DNA of 17,068 nucleotides, taken from NCBI GenBank assembly GCA_003645435.1, contig QNFD01000012.1, forward strand, positions 1-17,068. Direction: 5' to 3'. The notes under the pieces are model-generated. The model worked only from the letters and a program-made list of their open reading frames with translations, was not told the DNA's origin and ran no database searches. This stretch comes from Gammaproteobacteria bacterium (GTDB lineage Bacteria > Pseudomonadota > Gammaproteobacteria > GCA-001735895). A program made the position numbers and the translations under genes. Positions 6,874 through 14,949 of the stretch are shown piece by piece. The first letter of the stretch is position 1. Each line of letters opens with the position of its first letter.

Positions 6874-8403
6874 TCAACTAGCTGCAGCCTGCTTTATCTG
6901 CTCTTTTCGACGAGCCACATAGGCTTCGAGCGCCTCCTTCCTGGCGGGATCTAACACCGGTTGCTGGTAATTATTTAACATTTCTTTCCAGGCATGATGC
7001 GCCCGTGTTGCGGTGTCCTGCGCGCCCCGATCGACCCAGTTTTCATAATTGGACCAGTCAGAAATCAGGGGGCTATAGAATGCGGTCTGGTAGCGCTCCA
7101 GGGTGTGGGCGGCACCGAAGAAATGCCCCCCTGGCCCGACCTCATCAATCGCGTCCAGGCCTAGCGTATCATTGTCCACCGTTATCCCTTGCATCCAGGC
7201 GGCCATCATTTCGAGCATTTCAGCGTCGATCAGGAGTTTTTCATAAGACGCCACCAGGCCGCCTTCCAGCCAGCCGGCACCTTGATTCAATACCCCGACA
7301 TGACCGGTAATCGCTCCCCAAAGTGACATCTGCGACTCGTAAGCCGCCTGTGCGTCTGGCACTTTGGAACTATTCACATTGGAGGATCGCCAGGGCAGCT
7401 TGTATCGCCGCGCCATCTGCCCGCTGGCCTGGGCGCCAAGCGTGTACTCGGGGGTACCGAAGGCCGGTGATCCGGTACGCATATCGACATTACAGGCAAA
7501 AGATCCGTAAATATAAGGACAGCCGGGACGCACGAGTTGAACCAGTGCGCAGGCGGCAAGCGTTTCGGCATTTTGCAGGGCAAGCGCTCCGGCCATGGTA
7601 GCAGGGGCCATTGCACCGGCCAGCGCAAACGGGGTTACACAGATTGGCTGCGCGGCGCGTGCAAATTCAATGATGCCCTGCGTGATTTCGGAATCCAAAA
7701 CCAGTGGTGTATTGGTGTTGGTATTAACGAAGAAAACCGGGTCAGCCGCCAGTGCTTCATCGTCCTCGCCATGCAGAATTTTTGCCATTTCGAGCGCGTC
7801 CCGGGCACGTTCGGCGCCAACGGAAAGTGGTTTCCAGGGCTTGTCCGTGAGCGTGCAACAGGCAAGATAAAAGTCGAGGTGCCGGGTCGATGCGGGTAAA
7901 TCACTCGGATCGATCGAACAGCCACCTTCGATATGGACAATGTTCAACATCTGCGTCAGGCGAATAAAATCGCACATATCGGCATAGTTACCACTGCGCC
8001 GTCCCCTCTCCAGATCCGAGACGAAGGGTGGTCCACCGACGGCGGCAAAAGCCAGGTAGCCTTCACCCATTACCACGCGTTTGTTCGGGTCAATGCCGCG
8101 AATCGTTGCACGTGGCGGGGCTTTATGGATGAGCTCAAGCAGACCTTCACGATCAAACAAAACCTGGTGGCTCTCCTCGTTTACACTGAAACCGCCAGCC
8201 TTGAGAATAGCGCGAGCGCCCGCATCCATGATGCGCATGCCATTTTGCTCGAGAATGCTCATGGAAGCGCTATGAATCTGCTCCACCTGGTCTTCACTCA
8301 GAACCTCGACAGGAGCAAATGGATTCTTAAGCTGGGTATAGGGTGCTCGATTGTCACGCGGCCCATGTGATTTACGGGCACGGCGCCTGGGTCGCCTTGT
8401 CAA
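6874..8403 (-). CDS. MttB superfamily (trimethylamine methyltransferase-like) protein, non-pyrrolysine
   Basis: A 509-residue protein of the MttB family, which transfers a methyl group from a quaternary or tertiary amine to the cobalt of a cognate corrinoid protein. Family-like stretches include SMSILEQNGMRIMDAGARAI (47-66), EGGCSIDPSDLPASTRHLDF (159-178), AGALALQNAETLAAC (271-285), SSKVPDAQAAYES (345-357) and GWLEGGLVASYEKLLIDAEML (377-397). The reading frame is open with no internal amber codon, so it is not a pyrrolysine enzyme; such members (MtgB, MtpB, MtcB, MtyB types) are known to act on glycine betaine, proline betaine, carnitine or butyrobetaine. Translation starts at TTG 8401-8403, with AGGAG 8 nt upstream (8412-8416); the first internal Met is too far in. 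The N-terminus is strikingly basic (TRRPRRRARK). It is divergent from the lysR gene. No corrinoid protein gene is in the window. The exact substrate is not readable from sequence. Confidence 0.9.
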   Translation of the reverse strand: MTRRPRRRARKSHGPRDNRAPYTQLKNPFAPVEVLSEDQVEQIHSASMSILEQNGMRIMDAGARAILKAGGFSVNEESHQVLFDREGLLELIHKAPPRATIRGIDPNKRVVMGEGYLAFAAVGGPPFVSDLERGRRSGNYADMCDFIRLTQMLNIVHIEGGCSIDPSDLPASTRHLDFYLACCTLTDKPWKPLSVGAERARDALEMAKILHGEDDEALAADPVFFVNTNTNTPLVLDSEITQGIIEFARAAQPICVTPFALAGAMAPATMAGALALQNAETLAACALVQLVRPGCPYIYGSFACNVDMRTGSPAFGTPEYTLGAQASGQMARRYKLPWRSSNVNSSKVPDAQAAYESQMSLWGAITGHVGVLNQGAGWLEGGLVASYEKLLIDAEMLEMMAAWMQGITVDNDTLGLDAIDEVGPGGHFFGAAHTLERYQTAFYSPLISDWSNYENWVDRGAQDTATRAHHAWKEMLNNYQQPVLDPARKEALEAYVARRKEQIKQAAAS

Positions 8404-8411
8404 GAGTTTGT

Positions 8412-8416
8412 CTCCT
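8412..8416 (-). promoter_or_regulatory. Shine-Dalgarno site supporting the TTG start of the mttB-like gene
   Basis: AGGAG on the minus strand, 8 nt before the TTG at 8401-8403. No ATG or GTG is placed better, so this site decides the start. Confidence 0.7.
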
Positions 8417-8462
8417 TAATAGCTACAGGCTTCCATCATGCCTGCGGTCGGTTGCTGCGCAA

Positions 8463-8477
8463 ATGAAATCGTTTCAT
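8463..8477. promoter_or_regulatory. Palindromic LysR-type operator candidate in the divergent gap
   Basis: ATGAAATCGTTTCAT is a perfect 6-3-6 inverted repeat in the 164-nt gap between the mttB-like and lysR genes. It has the T-N11-A form of LysR-family binding sites (T8464, A8476). The regulator gene is adjacent and divergent, the classic arrangement for a LysR protein controlling itself and its target. Binding is inferred, not shown. Confidence 0.6.
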
Positions 8478-8567
8478 CAGACATGACGCACCGTTCGGGT
8501 TGACAGCCACGGCCTCGATTAACTAGGATTCACGGGTTCCAGGTTAGAAAAGTTGTCCTTCATAGTT

Positions 8568-9497
8568 ATGAATCGAAAATTACCACCCTTTGCCGCCATT
8601 CGCGCCTTTGAAGCAGCCGCACGGCTCGGTTCCATGCAGAGCGCATCGGAGGAACTGTATCTTACCCCCTCGGCTATCAGCCACCAGGTTAAAGCCCTGG
8701 AGGTATTCATTGGCGCGGCACTGTTTGAACGCAAACCGGGCAGATTGACACTCACAGCAGTCGGAACCACTTACCAGAATGACCTGCGTGAATCGCTAAA
8801 CCTGATCGAAGCCGCAACTGAACGAGCCTCGCGCAGAGGCGAAACCGACCATATCACGGTACATATGTTCAACTCTCTTGCGGAACTGTGGTTTGTACCG
8901 ATGCTGAAAGATTTTCACGACGAATATCCAGACATGCAAATTTCGGTAATTTGCGAACCGGTAGGCGCGGATTTTGCCAGCGGCATCGCCGATATATCCG
9001 TGGTTTACGACCGCATCCGCAGCGATGGCGAAGACAGGTTGCTTTTCATCGATGAGATAACGCCCTGTTGTTCTGAGCAGTTTCTAAAGGATCACGGCCC
9101 GTTTGAAACACTCGAGTCGATTATTGATCTACCATTGATCTGGTGCGAATCCGATCCCGATGAATGGCTTAGCTGGTTTGAGCATGCCGGCCTCGGAGAC
9201 GTCGAACCTCATCGCTGGATCAGTTTTGACCAAAGAGCACGCGCACTTCAGGCCGCGCGTGAAGGTCTTGGATTTGCCATGGCGCGGCGGCCCTATATGG
9301 AACTGGATCCCTATCGGACACAATTGATACAACCGCTTGAACTGGTTGCGCCAACCGGGTGCGCGTATTATGTCGACGTACCACAGCGTGCCGAGCACCT
9401 GGCCAAAATCAAGATTTTTAAGAACTGGCTGATGCGGGTCAGCCGCTCGCTATTCCCGTCAGCAGCAATCTTTCCGGGCGATGCTCAGCCTCATTAA
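8568..9497 (+). CDS. LysR-family transcriptional regulator, GcvA-like
   Basis: A 309-residue LysR regulator. The N-terminal winged helix-turn-helix is clear: NRKLPPFAAIRAFEAAARLG, then SAISHQVKALEVFIGAALFERKPGRLTLT, closely resembling GcvA of the glycine cleavage system in style. The effector-binding domain follows from about residue 85, where TVHMFNSLAELWFVPMLKDF begins the periplasmic-binding-protein-like fold. I chose ATG 8568 because GcvA homologues begin just before the LPPL segment; an in-frame TTG at 8553 would add five residues and neither start has a strong Shine-Dalgarno. It is divergent from mttB and 150 nt upstream of the dehydrogenase, so it likely controls one or both. A ligand from the betaine-glycine route is plausible but inferred. 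Confidence 0.93.
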   Translation: MNRKLPPFAAIRAFEAAARLGSMQSASEELYLTPSAISHQVKALEVFIGAALFERKPGRLTLTAVGTTYQNDLRESLNLIEAATERASRRGETDHITVHMFNSLAELWFVPMLKDFHDEYPDMQISVICEPVGADFASGIADISVVYDRIRSDGEDRLLFIDEITPCCSEQFLKDHGPFETLESIIDLPLIWCESDPDEWLSWFEHAGLGDVEPHRWISFDQRARALQAAREGLGFAMARRPYMELDPYRTQLIQPLELVAPTGCAYYVDVPQRAEHLAKIKIFKNWLMRVSRSLFPSAAIFPGDAQPH

Positions 9498-9532
9498 TAT
9501 CCCATTCGAGTACTGCTAGTCCGCGCAGGAAC

Positions 9533-9549
9533 CTGCAATTGCTTTGCAG
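9533..9549. other. Small perfect hairpin between lysR and the dehydrogenase gene
   Basis: CTGCAA, 5-nt loop, TTGCAG forms a 6-bp stem 36 nt after the lysR stop. No T run follows on the plus strand, so it is not a convincing terminator; it could be an attenuator, a regulator site or chance. Confidence 0.3.
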
Positions 9550-9636
9550 ACTAAATGCTTTCATGCGACGCGAATTATTTTTGATTGCGCCACTAACCCG
9601 GCTACGAGAAGCTTCGAGGCAAATCGATGATCTAGC

Positions 9637-9641
9637 AGGAG
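9637..9641 (+). promoter_or_regulatory. Shine-Dalgarno site of the dehydrogenase gene
   Basis: AGGAG with 6 nt to the ATG at 9648. It confirms the start immediately before the N-terminal FAD-binding strand. Confidence 0.85.
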
Positions 9642-9647
9642 TAATCA

Positions 9648-12068
9648 ATGGTTCAGCATACTCGCGTTGCCGTAATTGGCGGCGGCGTAACCGGATGCAG
9701 CATCCTCTATCACCTTGCCAGGGTGGGCTGGACCGATATCACGCTTATCGAGCGCTCGGAATTAACTTCCGGCTCGACATGGCATGCGGCCGGCAATCTA
9801 TTCACCCTGACAACACCATCGAATGCCCAGCGCCTGCATCTCTATACACTCGAATTGTATGAAACGCTTGAGCGCGAGACTGGCCAGTCGATCGGTTACC
9901 ACCCGACCGGTGGTTTGCATCTGGCTGCCTCCAGCGAAGAGATCGACACATTAACGGTGTTACGCGCGCAAGGGCGGCGAAACGGAATCGAGACCGACTG
10001 GATGGATCTCGCCGAGGTGAAGCGGATCGCGCCAATTGTGGATACGAGTACATTGAAAGCGGTTCTGTGGGAGCCGGGTAAGGGGCATATCGATCCATCG
10101 TCGGTTACCAACGCCCTGGCCAATGCCGCACGCGCATGCGGGGCCACTATTTTACGCCACTGCCCGGTTACCGCGATGAGACAACAGGCGAATGGAGGCT
10201 GGAGGCTTGAGACCGACAAAGGCGTTATCGAGGCAGATATAGTCGTTAATGCGGCTGGCCTGTGGGCGCGGGAGGTGGCGGCACTGGCGGGCATTAGACT
10301 GCCGCTGGCACCGGTTGAACATCAGTACCTGGTTACCGAATCAATTCCCGAAATTATGGAACTCGAACAGGAACTTCCGACAATCAGCGAGGGTGAGTAC
10401 GGGTTTTACTCTCGCCAGGAAGGAGATGGGTTGCTGCTTGGCGCCTACGAAGATGAATGCAGGCATTGGGCACTCGATGGCACACCGCTCGATTTTGGCC
10501 ATGAATTGCTGCAGGACGATATTTCGCGCCTGGAAGAAAAACTGGCAGCGGTCTGCAAGCGTATGCCGCCGCTCGAAAATGCCGGAATCAAACGTGTCGT
10601 CAATGGGCCGATTATGTTTTCACCAGATCTTGGTCCGCTCATCGGTCCTCATCCGGATTTGAAAAACTACTTCTGCGCGGTCGGGGTGATGACGGGTTTT
10701 AACCAGGCGGGCGGCATCGGCAAGGTACTGAGCGAGTGGATAATCGAGGGCGAACCAGAACTCGATGTAAGCTTCTGGGACGTGGCGCGCTTTGAATCCT
10801 GGGCGGGCCGCCGTTATACCTTCGAACGCACCAAATATTACTACGAGCATCGAGACGAGTGGCCCTACCCGCACAGGGAATGCCCGGCCGGCCGAGAAGC
10901 GCGCACTTTCCCAACCTACGACCTGCAACAGTCACTGGGCGCGGTGTTCGGCGTATCCAGTGGTTGGGAAACACCACTGTGGTACCCAAAGGAGGATGAC
11001 AGCCCTTACGACATTTATAGCTGGCGCAGGCAAAACTGGTTCAGGACGGTAGGTGACGAATGTCGTACCGTACGTCAGACAGCCGGCCTTTTTGAAATCT
11101 CCACCTTTGCCAAATACCGGGTCACCGGCGCCAAAGCCGAAGCGGCACTGGACCGGTTGCTTGCGGGTCGACTGCCACGCGAGTCCGGGCGTATGGCCCT
11201 GTGTCCAATGTTATCGCCGCGGGGGCGGCTGATCGGAGATTTTAGCGTGGGCCGACTCGCGAATGACAGCTTCCTGCTGTTCGGATCCGGCGCGATGCAC
11301 GGGATCCACTTGCGCTGGTTCCAGCAGGAACTCGCTGGCCAGGGCGTGCAGCTGGACGACTTGACCTCGGACTGGGCAGGCTTGATGGTGTGTGGACCGA
11401 ATGCCGCTGCGATTGTTGGCGAAGCGATGGCCGAAGGTCCCAAACCCGCCGCTATGCCTTTCATGAGCCTGGCGCATGCCGATTTTCATGCGGCACCCCA
11501 GGCAATAGTCGCGCGCCTGTCATTTACCGGTGAAAGCGGTTTCGAGATCTATACACCGATGGCATTTCATCGCAGCTTGTTCGCCGACCTGCTGCATCGG
11601 GGCGCCGGGTTTGACCTGCGACCAGTTGGCGGACGCGCATTGATGGAATTACGCCTGGAGAAGAGCTTTCCGGCCTGGGGACTCGACCTGAGCGCGGACT
11701 ATGGCCCGGCGGAGACCGGCCTGTCTCGCTTCGTCGACTGGGACAAGGCTGATTTCATCGGTAAACAGGCAGCGCTGGTAGTGCGTAATGAAGGCCCGCG
11801 AGAAATCCTGACTACCCTTGTTGTCGATGCAAAAGACGTCGATTGTGCCGGCGGGGAGCCGGTGTTTCAGTCCGGCGAGTATATAGGTTACGTCTCCTCC
11901 GGTGGCTTCGGCCACACGGTCAACGAGAGCATTGCCCTCGCGTATCTGCCGCCGGATTCGGTAATCGATGGCGCTAACTTCGATGTCGAAATCCTCGGCG
12001 AACGAAGGAGCGCGCGCTTATCCACCAGGCCGCGTTTCGACCCTGAGGGCAAACGAATGCGTAGTTAG
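9648..12068 (+). CDS. Dimethylglycine/sarcosine dehydrogenase-like FAD and folate enzyme
   Basis: An 806-residue protein that matches mitochondrial dimethylglycine dehydrogenase along most of its length. The family oxidises an N-methyl amine on FAD and hands the formaldehyde unit to tetrahydrofolate in the C-terminal domain. Order of domains: Rossmann FAD fold with VAVIGGGVTGC (7-17); SGSTWHAAGN (41-50), where His46 is in the position of the covalently FAD-linked His; DAO core with GHIDPSSVTNALANAARACG, VVNAAGLWAREV and VVNGPIMFSPDLGPLIGPH; FAO_M linker near 380-430; GcvT aminomethyltransferase domain from about 440, including FTGESGFEIY and LRLEKSFPAWGLDLSADYGP; and the GcvT C-terminal barrel. 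There is no signal peptide, so it is cytoplasmic. Electrons would pass to an ETF or quinone. The substrate could be dimethylglycine, sarcosine or another N-methyl amine. Its place next to an MttB-like gene fits the step after betaine demethylation. Confidence 0.93.
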   Translation: MVQHTRVAVIGGGVTGCSILYHLARVGWTDITLIERSELTSGSTWHAAGNLFTLTTPSNAQRLHLYTLELYETLERETGQSIGYHPTGGLHLAASSEEIDTLTVLRAQGRRNGIETDWMDLAEVKRIAPIVDTSTLKAVLWEPGKGHIDPSSVTNALANAARACGATILRHCPVTAMRQQANGGWRLETDKGVIEADIVVNAAGLWAREVAALAGIRLPLAPVEHQYLVTESIPEIMELEQELPTISEGEYGFYSRQEGDGLLLGAYEDECRHWALDGTPLDFGHELLQDDISRLEEKLAAVCKRMPPLENAGIKRVVNGPIMFSPDLGPLIGPHPDLKNYFCAVGVMTGFNQAGGIGKVLSEWIIEGEPELDVSFWDVARFESWAGRRYTFERTKYYYEHRDEWPYPHRECPAGREARTFPTYDLQQSLGAVFGVSSGWETPLWYPKEDDSPYDIYSWRRQNWFRTVGDECRTVRQTAGLFEISTFAKYRVTGAKAEAALDRLLAGRLPRESGRMALCPMLSPRGRLIGDFSVGRLANDSFLLFGSGAMHGIHLRWFQQELAGQGVQLDDLTSDWAGLMVCGPNAAAIVGEAMAEGPKPAAMPFMSLAHADFHAAPQAIVARLSFTGESGFEIYTPMAFHRSLFADLLHRGAGFDLRPVGGRALMELRLEKSFPAWGLDLSADYGPAETGLSRFVDWDKADFIGKQAALVVRNEGPREILTTLVVDAKDVDCAGGEPVFQSGEYIGYVSSGGFGHTVNESIALAYLPPDSVIDGANFDVEILGERRSARLSTRPRFDPEGKRMRS

Positions 12069-12279
12069 CCCGTTACGCCGTCAACCATTCCGTTTGAAAA
12101 CGATTTGCTGGATATTTATAAAAGATCCCTTTTTAGAATATCGGCTAATGCCCAGGCGTAGATAATTTCTGTCAGTTCACTCTAATATTTCTGAAGTATC
12201 CTTTTGTACCTAAGCTGATTGAAGACTTTCGCGGCAGTCACTCGTCCTAGCCCACATTGAACTTATTGAGTAACTGAAA

Positions 12280-12426
12280 ATGGGGTCTTGTTATTTGCGT
12301 GCTTCGGATGTGTTACCTTCGGATGTGTTACCTTCGAATGCGTTAGCCGGTGGAATTCTCGGAATGGGTAAGATTTTGACCGAAAAGGAACAACAGATGG
12401 AAGAGTTGGCACGAGCTTTTTCTTAG
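12280..12426 (+). CDS. Possible 48-aa small ORF with a repeated SDVLP motif
   Basis: An ATG-started ORF not long enough for usual cut-offs. It begins MGSCYLRASDVLPSDVLP, so the 15-bp DNA repeat encodes an in-frame SDVLP pentapeptide, then a small glycine-rich part and the amphipathic, charged ending ILTEKEQQMEELARAFS. The in-frame repeat and sensible C-terminus are suggestive, but there is no clear Shine-Dalgarno and no family I recognise. It could equally be the remnant of a longer gene. It ends 34 nt before the first possible start of the phosphatase gene. Confidence 0.25.
   Translation: MGSCYLRASDVLPSDVLPSNALAGGILGMGKILTEKEQQMEELARAFS
12302..12346 (+). repeat. 15-bp tandem repeat, three copies
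   Basis: CTTCGGATGTGTTAC occurs twice exactly (12302-12316, 12317-12331), followed by a third copy with three changes (12332-12346). The period is a multiple of three and keeps the small ORF open. Replication slippage is the simplest origin. Confidence 0.85.
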
Positions 12427-12472
12427 ACGGGATAACCGTAAAATAATATACACAGGGGCGGTGGCACAACGA

Positions 12473-13075
12473 ATGTTTACCAATTTCCACCAAAGCCTTC
12501 GTCGCAGCAATTCGATAAAATGGATAATTTGTTTTTTCTATTTAGTTGCCATGGATGCACCGGGCAATCCTGTGGAATTGACACTTGAAGATTATGCCAA
12601 AAAGCCCTTTGGTAATATCATTTTTCTCAGGCATGCTTTTGCGCCAGGAATGGATGCGAATGGGCAGCCCGCTGAATTCAAAATCGATGACTGTTCGACC
12701 CAGCGTAATCTGGATTCTACCGGGGTGGCGCAAGCAACCGCAATAGGCAATAAATTTATTGCTAATGGCATCAAATTTGCCAATATTTACTCCAGCCAAT
12801 GGTGCCGCTGCCTGGAGACGGCACAGCTACTCAATCTTGGTAAGGTTACTCAGGAAACCTCGTTAAACTCAGGTTTCAGGGAACTATTTAAACTGGAAGA
12901 ATCACTTGCAAGTTTAAGAAAAAACCTGGAATCATTGAAGGGCGAGGAAAAGCTAATACTAATGATTACTCACCGTCGCGTAATCTCAGCCATAACGGGA
13001 ATTAGTGTAAAAAGTGGTGGTGCTGTTGCTTATGACACAAAGACCAAAAAATCCAAAATAGTTTTGATTGAATGA
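12473..13075 (+). CDS. Histidine phosphatase family protein with N-terminal membrane/signal segment
   Basis: A 200-residue protein from ATG 12473; a GTG at 12461 in the same frame adds four residues and has an AGGGG just before it. After a basic start (SLRRSNSIKW) comes a short hydrophobic stretch, IICFFYLVA, which may be a signal or anchor sequence placing the enzyme outside the cytoplasm. The catalytic set of the branch 1 histidine phosphatases can be traced: Arg53-His54 in IIFLRHAFAPG, Arg112 in SSQWCRCLETAQ, the acid in SGFRELFKLEE (Glu137), and His167 in LMITHRRVIS. Spacing NLDSTGVAQA after the loop is also typical. The family hydrolyses phosphate esters through a phosphohistidine; the substrate is unknown. 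Sampled lines are only about 37-43% GC, lower than the neighbours, so recent acquisition is possible. It runs convergent to the TRAP operon. Confidence 0.85.
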   Translation: MFTNFHQSLRRSNSIKWIICFFYLVAMDAPGNPVELTLEDYAKKPFGNIIFLRHAFAPGMDANGQPAEFKIDDCSTQRNLDSTGVAQATAIGNKFIANGIKFANIYSSQWCRCLETAQLLNLGKVTQETSLNSGFRELFKLEESLASLRKNLESLKGEEKLILMITHRRVISAITGISVKSGGAVAYDTKTKKSKIVLIE

Positions 13076-13118
13076 TGAAACGGTGTTCGATAAACAGGGG
13101 TTTTAACCGACCTGCTAG

Positions 13119-14423
13119 CTAGCCTGTCATTTGCGCAGGTAGCCAGGTTGCTATCCCGGGAAAGGCGGTGAGCAGTATTATCGCGGTCAACAATAACAAG
13201 AAGAAGGGTAAGGCAAAACGCGCGATGGTTAAAATATTGATTTTTGTGAGGCCCTGAATTACGAACAGGTTAAAACCTACCGGGGGCGTTATTTGTGACA
13301 TTTCAACCACGAGCACGACGTAAATACCGAACCACAGTAAATCTATGCCGGTGCGTTCGATCATCGGCAAAACGATGGACGTGGTTAAAACAACTATCGA
13401 AATGCCGTCAAGAAAAAACCCGAGTAACATAAAAAATAATGTCAGCACCACGATTAACATGACCGGTGAAAGCCCCATTACCGAGATCTGTTCTGCCAGC
13501 AGGCGGGGTATCCCGGTGAACCCCATCGCCAGGCTCAGAAACGCGGCACCGGCTATTATGAAGGTGATCATGCAAGAGGTACGGGTGGCGCCCATAAGGC
13601 TCGACATAAAGGTTTCTTTAGTCAGGTTGCCGGTTACAAAAGATAAAAATAATGATCCAAATACACCGAGCGCGGCTGCCTCGGTTGCGGTTGCCCAGCC
13701 GGCGTAGATTGAACCCAGTACGAACAGTATCAGCCCCATCACCGGGAACAGACGCCTTGTCATGTAGAGCTTTTGCCTGAAAGGTAAATCAGGCGAGTCG
13801 TCTTCGGGTATTTTTTCGGCATTTATAATCGACCAGATCGCGGTATAACCCATGAACAGGATTACCAGCATCGCGCCCGGTATGACGCCCGCGATGAACA
13901 GGCGTGCGATGGATACTTCGGCTGAAACACCGTACACAATCAGAATGATGGATGGCGGAATCAGGAAACCCAGCGTACCCGAACCCGCCAGCGTGCCGAT
14001 CATCATTTGTATCGGATATTTCCTCTTTTCCAGTTCCGGGATAGTCATGCGTCCAATGGTCGCGGCCGTCGCAGCCGAGGAACCCGAAACCGCGGCAAAT
14101 ATGGTGCAGCCGAGAATATTGACGTGTAACAAACGTCCGGGAATATTTTTCAGCCAGGGCGCCAGGCCCTGAAACAAATCTTCAGATAGTTTGGTCCGAA
14201 ATAAGATCTCTCCCATCCAGATGAACAGGGGTAATGCCGCCAGCGTCCAGGTCGCCGATGTGCCCCAGGTGGTGGTTGCGAATATCAGACCGATACTGCT
14301 GTTATCGTTTAAAGTCAGCGCGACGAAGGCAACCAGGAATAACGCGGCGGCAACCCAGATACCGCTCAACAGGGCCCCGAATAATACCGCGGTCAGGATG
14401 ATTACTAAATTGGTGATTTCCAT
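13119..14423 (-). CDS. dctM: TRAP transporter large permease subunit
   Basis: A 434-residue, highly hydrophobic protein, about the usual length for DctM/TRAP-L, with around a dozen membrane segments. Recognisable family stretches are WTLAALPLFIWMGEILFRT (59-77), GCTIFAAVSGSSAATAATIG (105-124), GFLIPPSIILIVYGV and the C-terminal MSQITPPVGFNLFVIQGLT. It is the sodium-driven translocating subunit that works with a small membrane subunit and a periplasmic binding protein. It starts 4 nt after the stop of dctQ, so translation is likely coupled. It is the last gene of a complete three-gene operon in the order dctP-dctQ-dctM and faces the phosphatase gene with a 43-nt gap. Confidence 0.95.
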   Translation of the reverse strand: MEITNLVIILTAVLFGALLSGIWVAAALFLVAFVALTLNDNSSIGLIFATTTWGTSATWTLAALPLFIWMGEILFRTKLSEDLFQGLAPWLKNIPGRLLHVNILGCTIFAAVSGSSAATAATIGRMTIPELEKRKYPIQMMIGTLAGSGTLGFLIPPSIILIVYGVSAEVSIARLFIAGVIPGAMLVILFMGYTAIWSIINAEKIPEDDSPDLPFRQKLYMTRRLFPVMGLILFVLGSIYAGWATATEAAALGVFGSLFLSFVTGNLTKETFMSSLMGATRTSCMITFIIAGAAFLSLAMGFTGIPRLLAEQISVMGLSPVMLIVVLTLFFMLLGFFLDGISIVVLTTSIVLPMIERTGIDLLWFGIYVVLVVEMSQITPPVGFNLFVIQGLTKINILTIARFALPFFLLLLTAIILLTAFPGIATWLPAQMTG

Positions 14424-14427
14424 CCGG

Positions 14428-14925
14428 CTATTCTTCCAGCCTCAGGAAAGTCGGTGTATGCCCCATAAATGAACTTACAATGTCGTCGACCAGGGCAATA
14501 AAAAATAATACCGCGCCCAGCGCCATGGGCAGCTGGGGAATCCATATAGGAACCGCGATATATCCCTGTGATAGTTCCTCGAAGATCCATGATTCATACA
14601 CCAGGTAACAAAGATGGTAAGCACCAAATCCAGCTATTAATGCGAAAATTGAAAGCACAACATACAGCAATTTGCGCTGCAGCGATGAAGGCAGTAAATG
14701 AATCAGTAAAGTGATGCGGATATGACCACCGAGTCGAAAGGTATAGGCGAGCGCGAGAAAGGATGCGGCGGCAAGCAGGTAACCGGAAAAATCTTCGGTG
14801 GAAGGGATGATTACTCCAAACCAACGGCCGACTATCTGGGTCAGGATCATCACCGTGATCAATACGATACAAACGCCGGCTAATACACCAGCACCTGTAT
14901 ATATGTTATCGAGTATTTTCCGCAT
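14428..14925 (-). CDS. dctQ: TRAP transporter small permease subunit
   Basis: A 165-residue membrane protein with four hydrophobic segments, the normal layout of DctQ: GAGVLAGVCIVLITVMILTQ near the N-terminus, FSGYLLAAASFLALAYTFRL, LLYVVLSIFALIAGFGAYHL, and LPMALGAVLFFIALVDDI. The YTFRLGGHIRITLL loop after the second segment is typical of the family. It partners DctM in the membrane. The start lies 24 nt after dctP and has no strong Shine-Dalgarno, so it probably depends on coupling or read-through from dctP. Confidence 0.93.
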   Translation of the reverse strand: MRKILDNIYTGAGVLAGVCIVLITVMILTQIVGRWFGVIIPSTEDFSGYLLAAASFLALAYTFRLGGHIRITLLIHLLPSSLQRKLLYVVLSIFALIAGFGAYHLCYLVYESWIFEELSQGYIAVPIWIPQLPMALGAVLFFIALVDDIVSSFMGHTPTFLRLEE

Positions 14926-14949
14926 CGAAGAAAATGCTTTACCCGTACA

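Larger units (their letters stand above)
12069..12460. other. AT-rich intergenic stretch after the dehydrogenase gene
   Basis: About 390 bases with no strong gene. It contains a 15-bp repeat in three copies (12302-12346) lying inside a possible 48-aa ORF (12280-12426). The first 200 bases show no RNA gene or convincing terminator. Base composition is lower in GC than the dehydrogenase gene, as it is in the following phosphatase gene. Confidence 0.5.

Noticed and set aside
6874..8403. Pyrrolysine-containing trimethylamine methyltransferase
   Set aside because: The frame has no internal TAG codon, so the protein belongs to the non-pyrrolysine part of the MttB superfamily.
12302..12346. CRISPR-like direct repeats
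   Set aside because: The units are directly abutting 15-mers with no spacers, so this is a short tandem repeat.
12263..12493. Minus-strand ORF of 76 residues across the 15-bp repeat
   Set aside because: Its low-complexity VTHPK repeats arise from the tandem repeat, it overlaps the start of the phosphatase gene, and it shows no family features.
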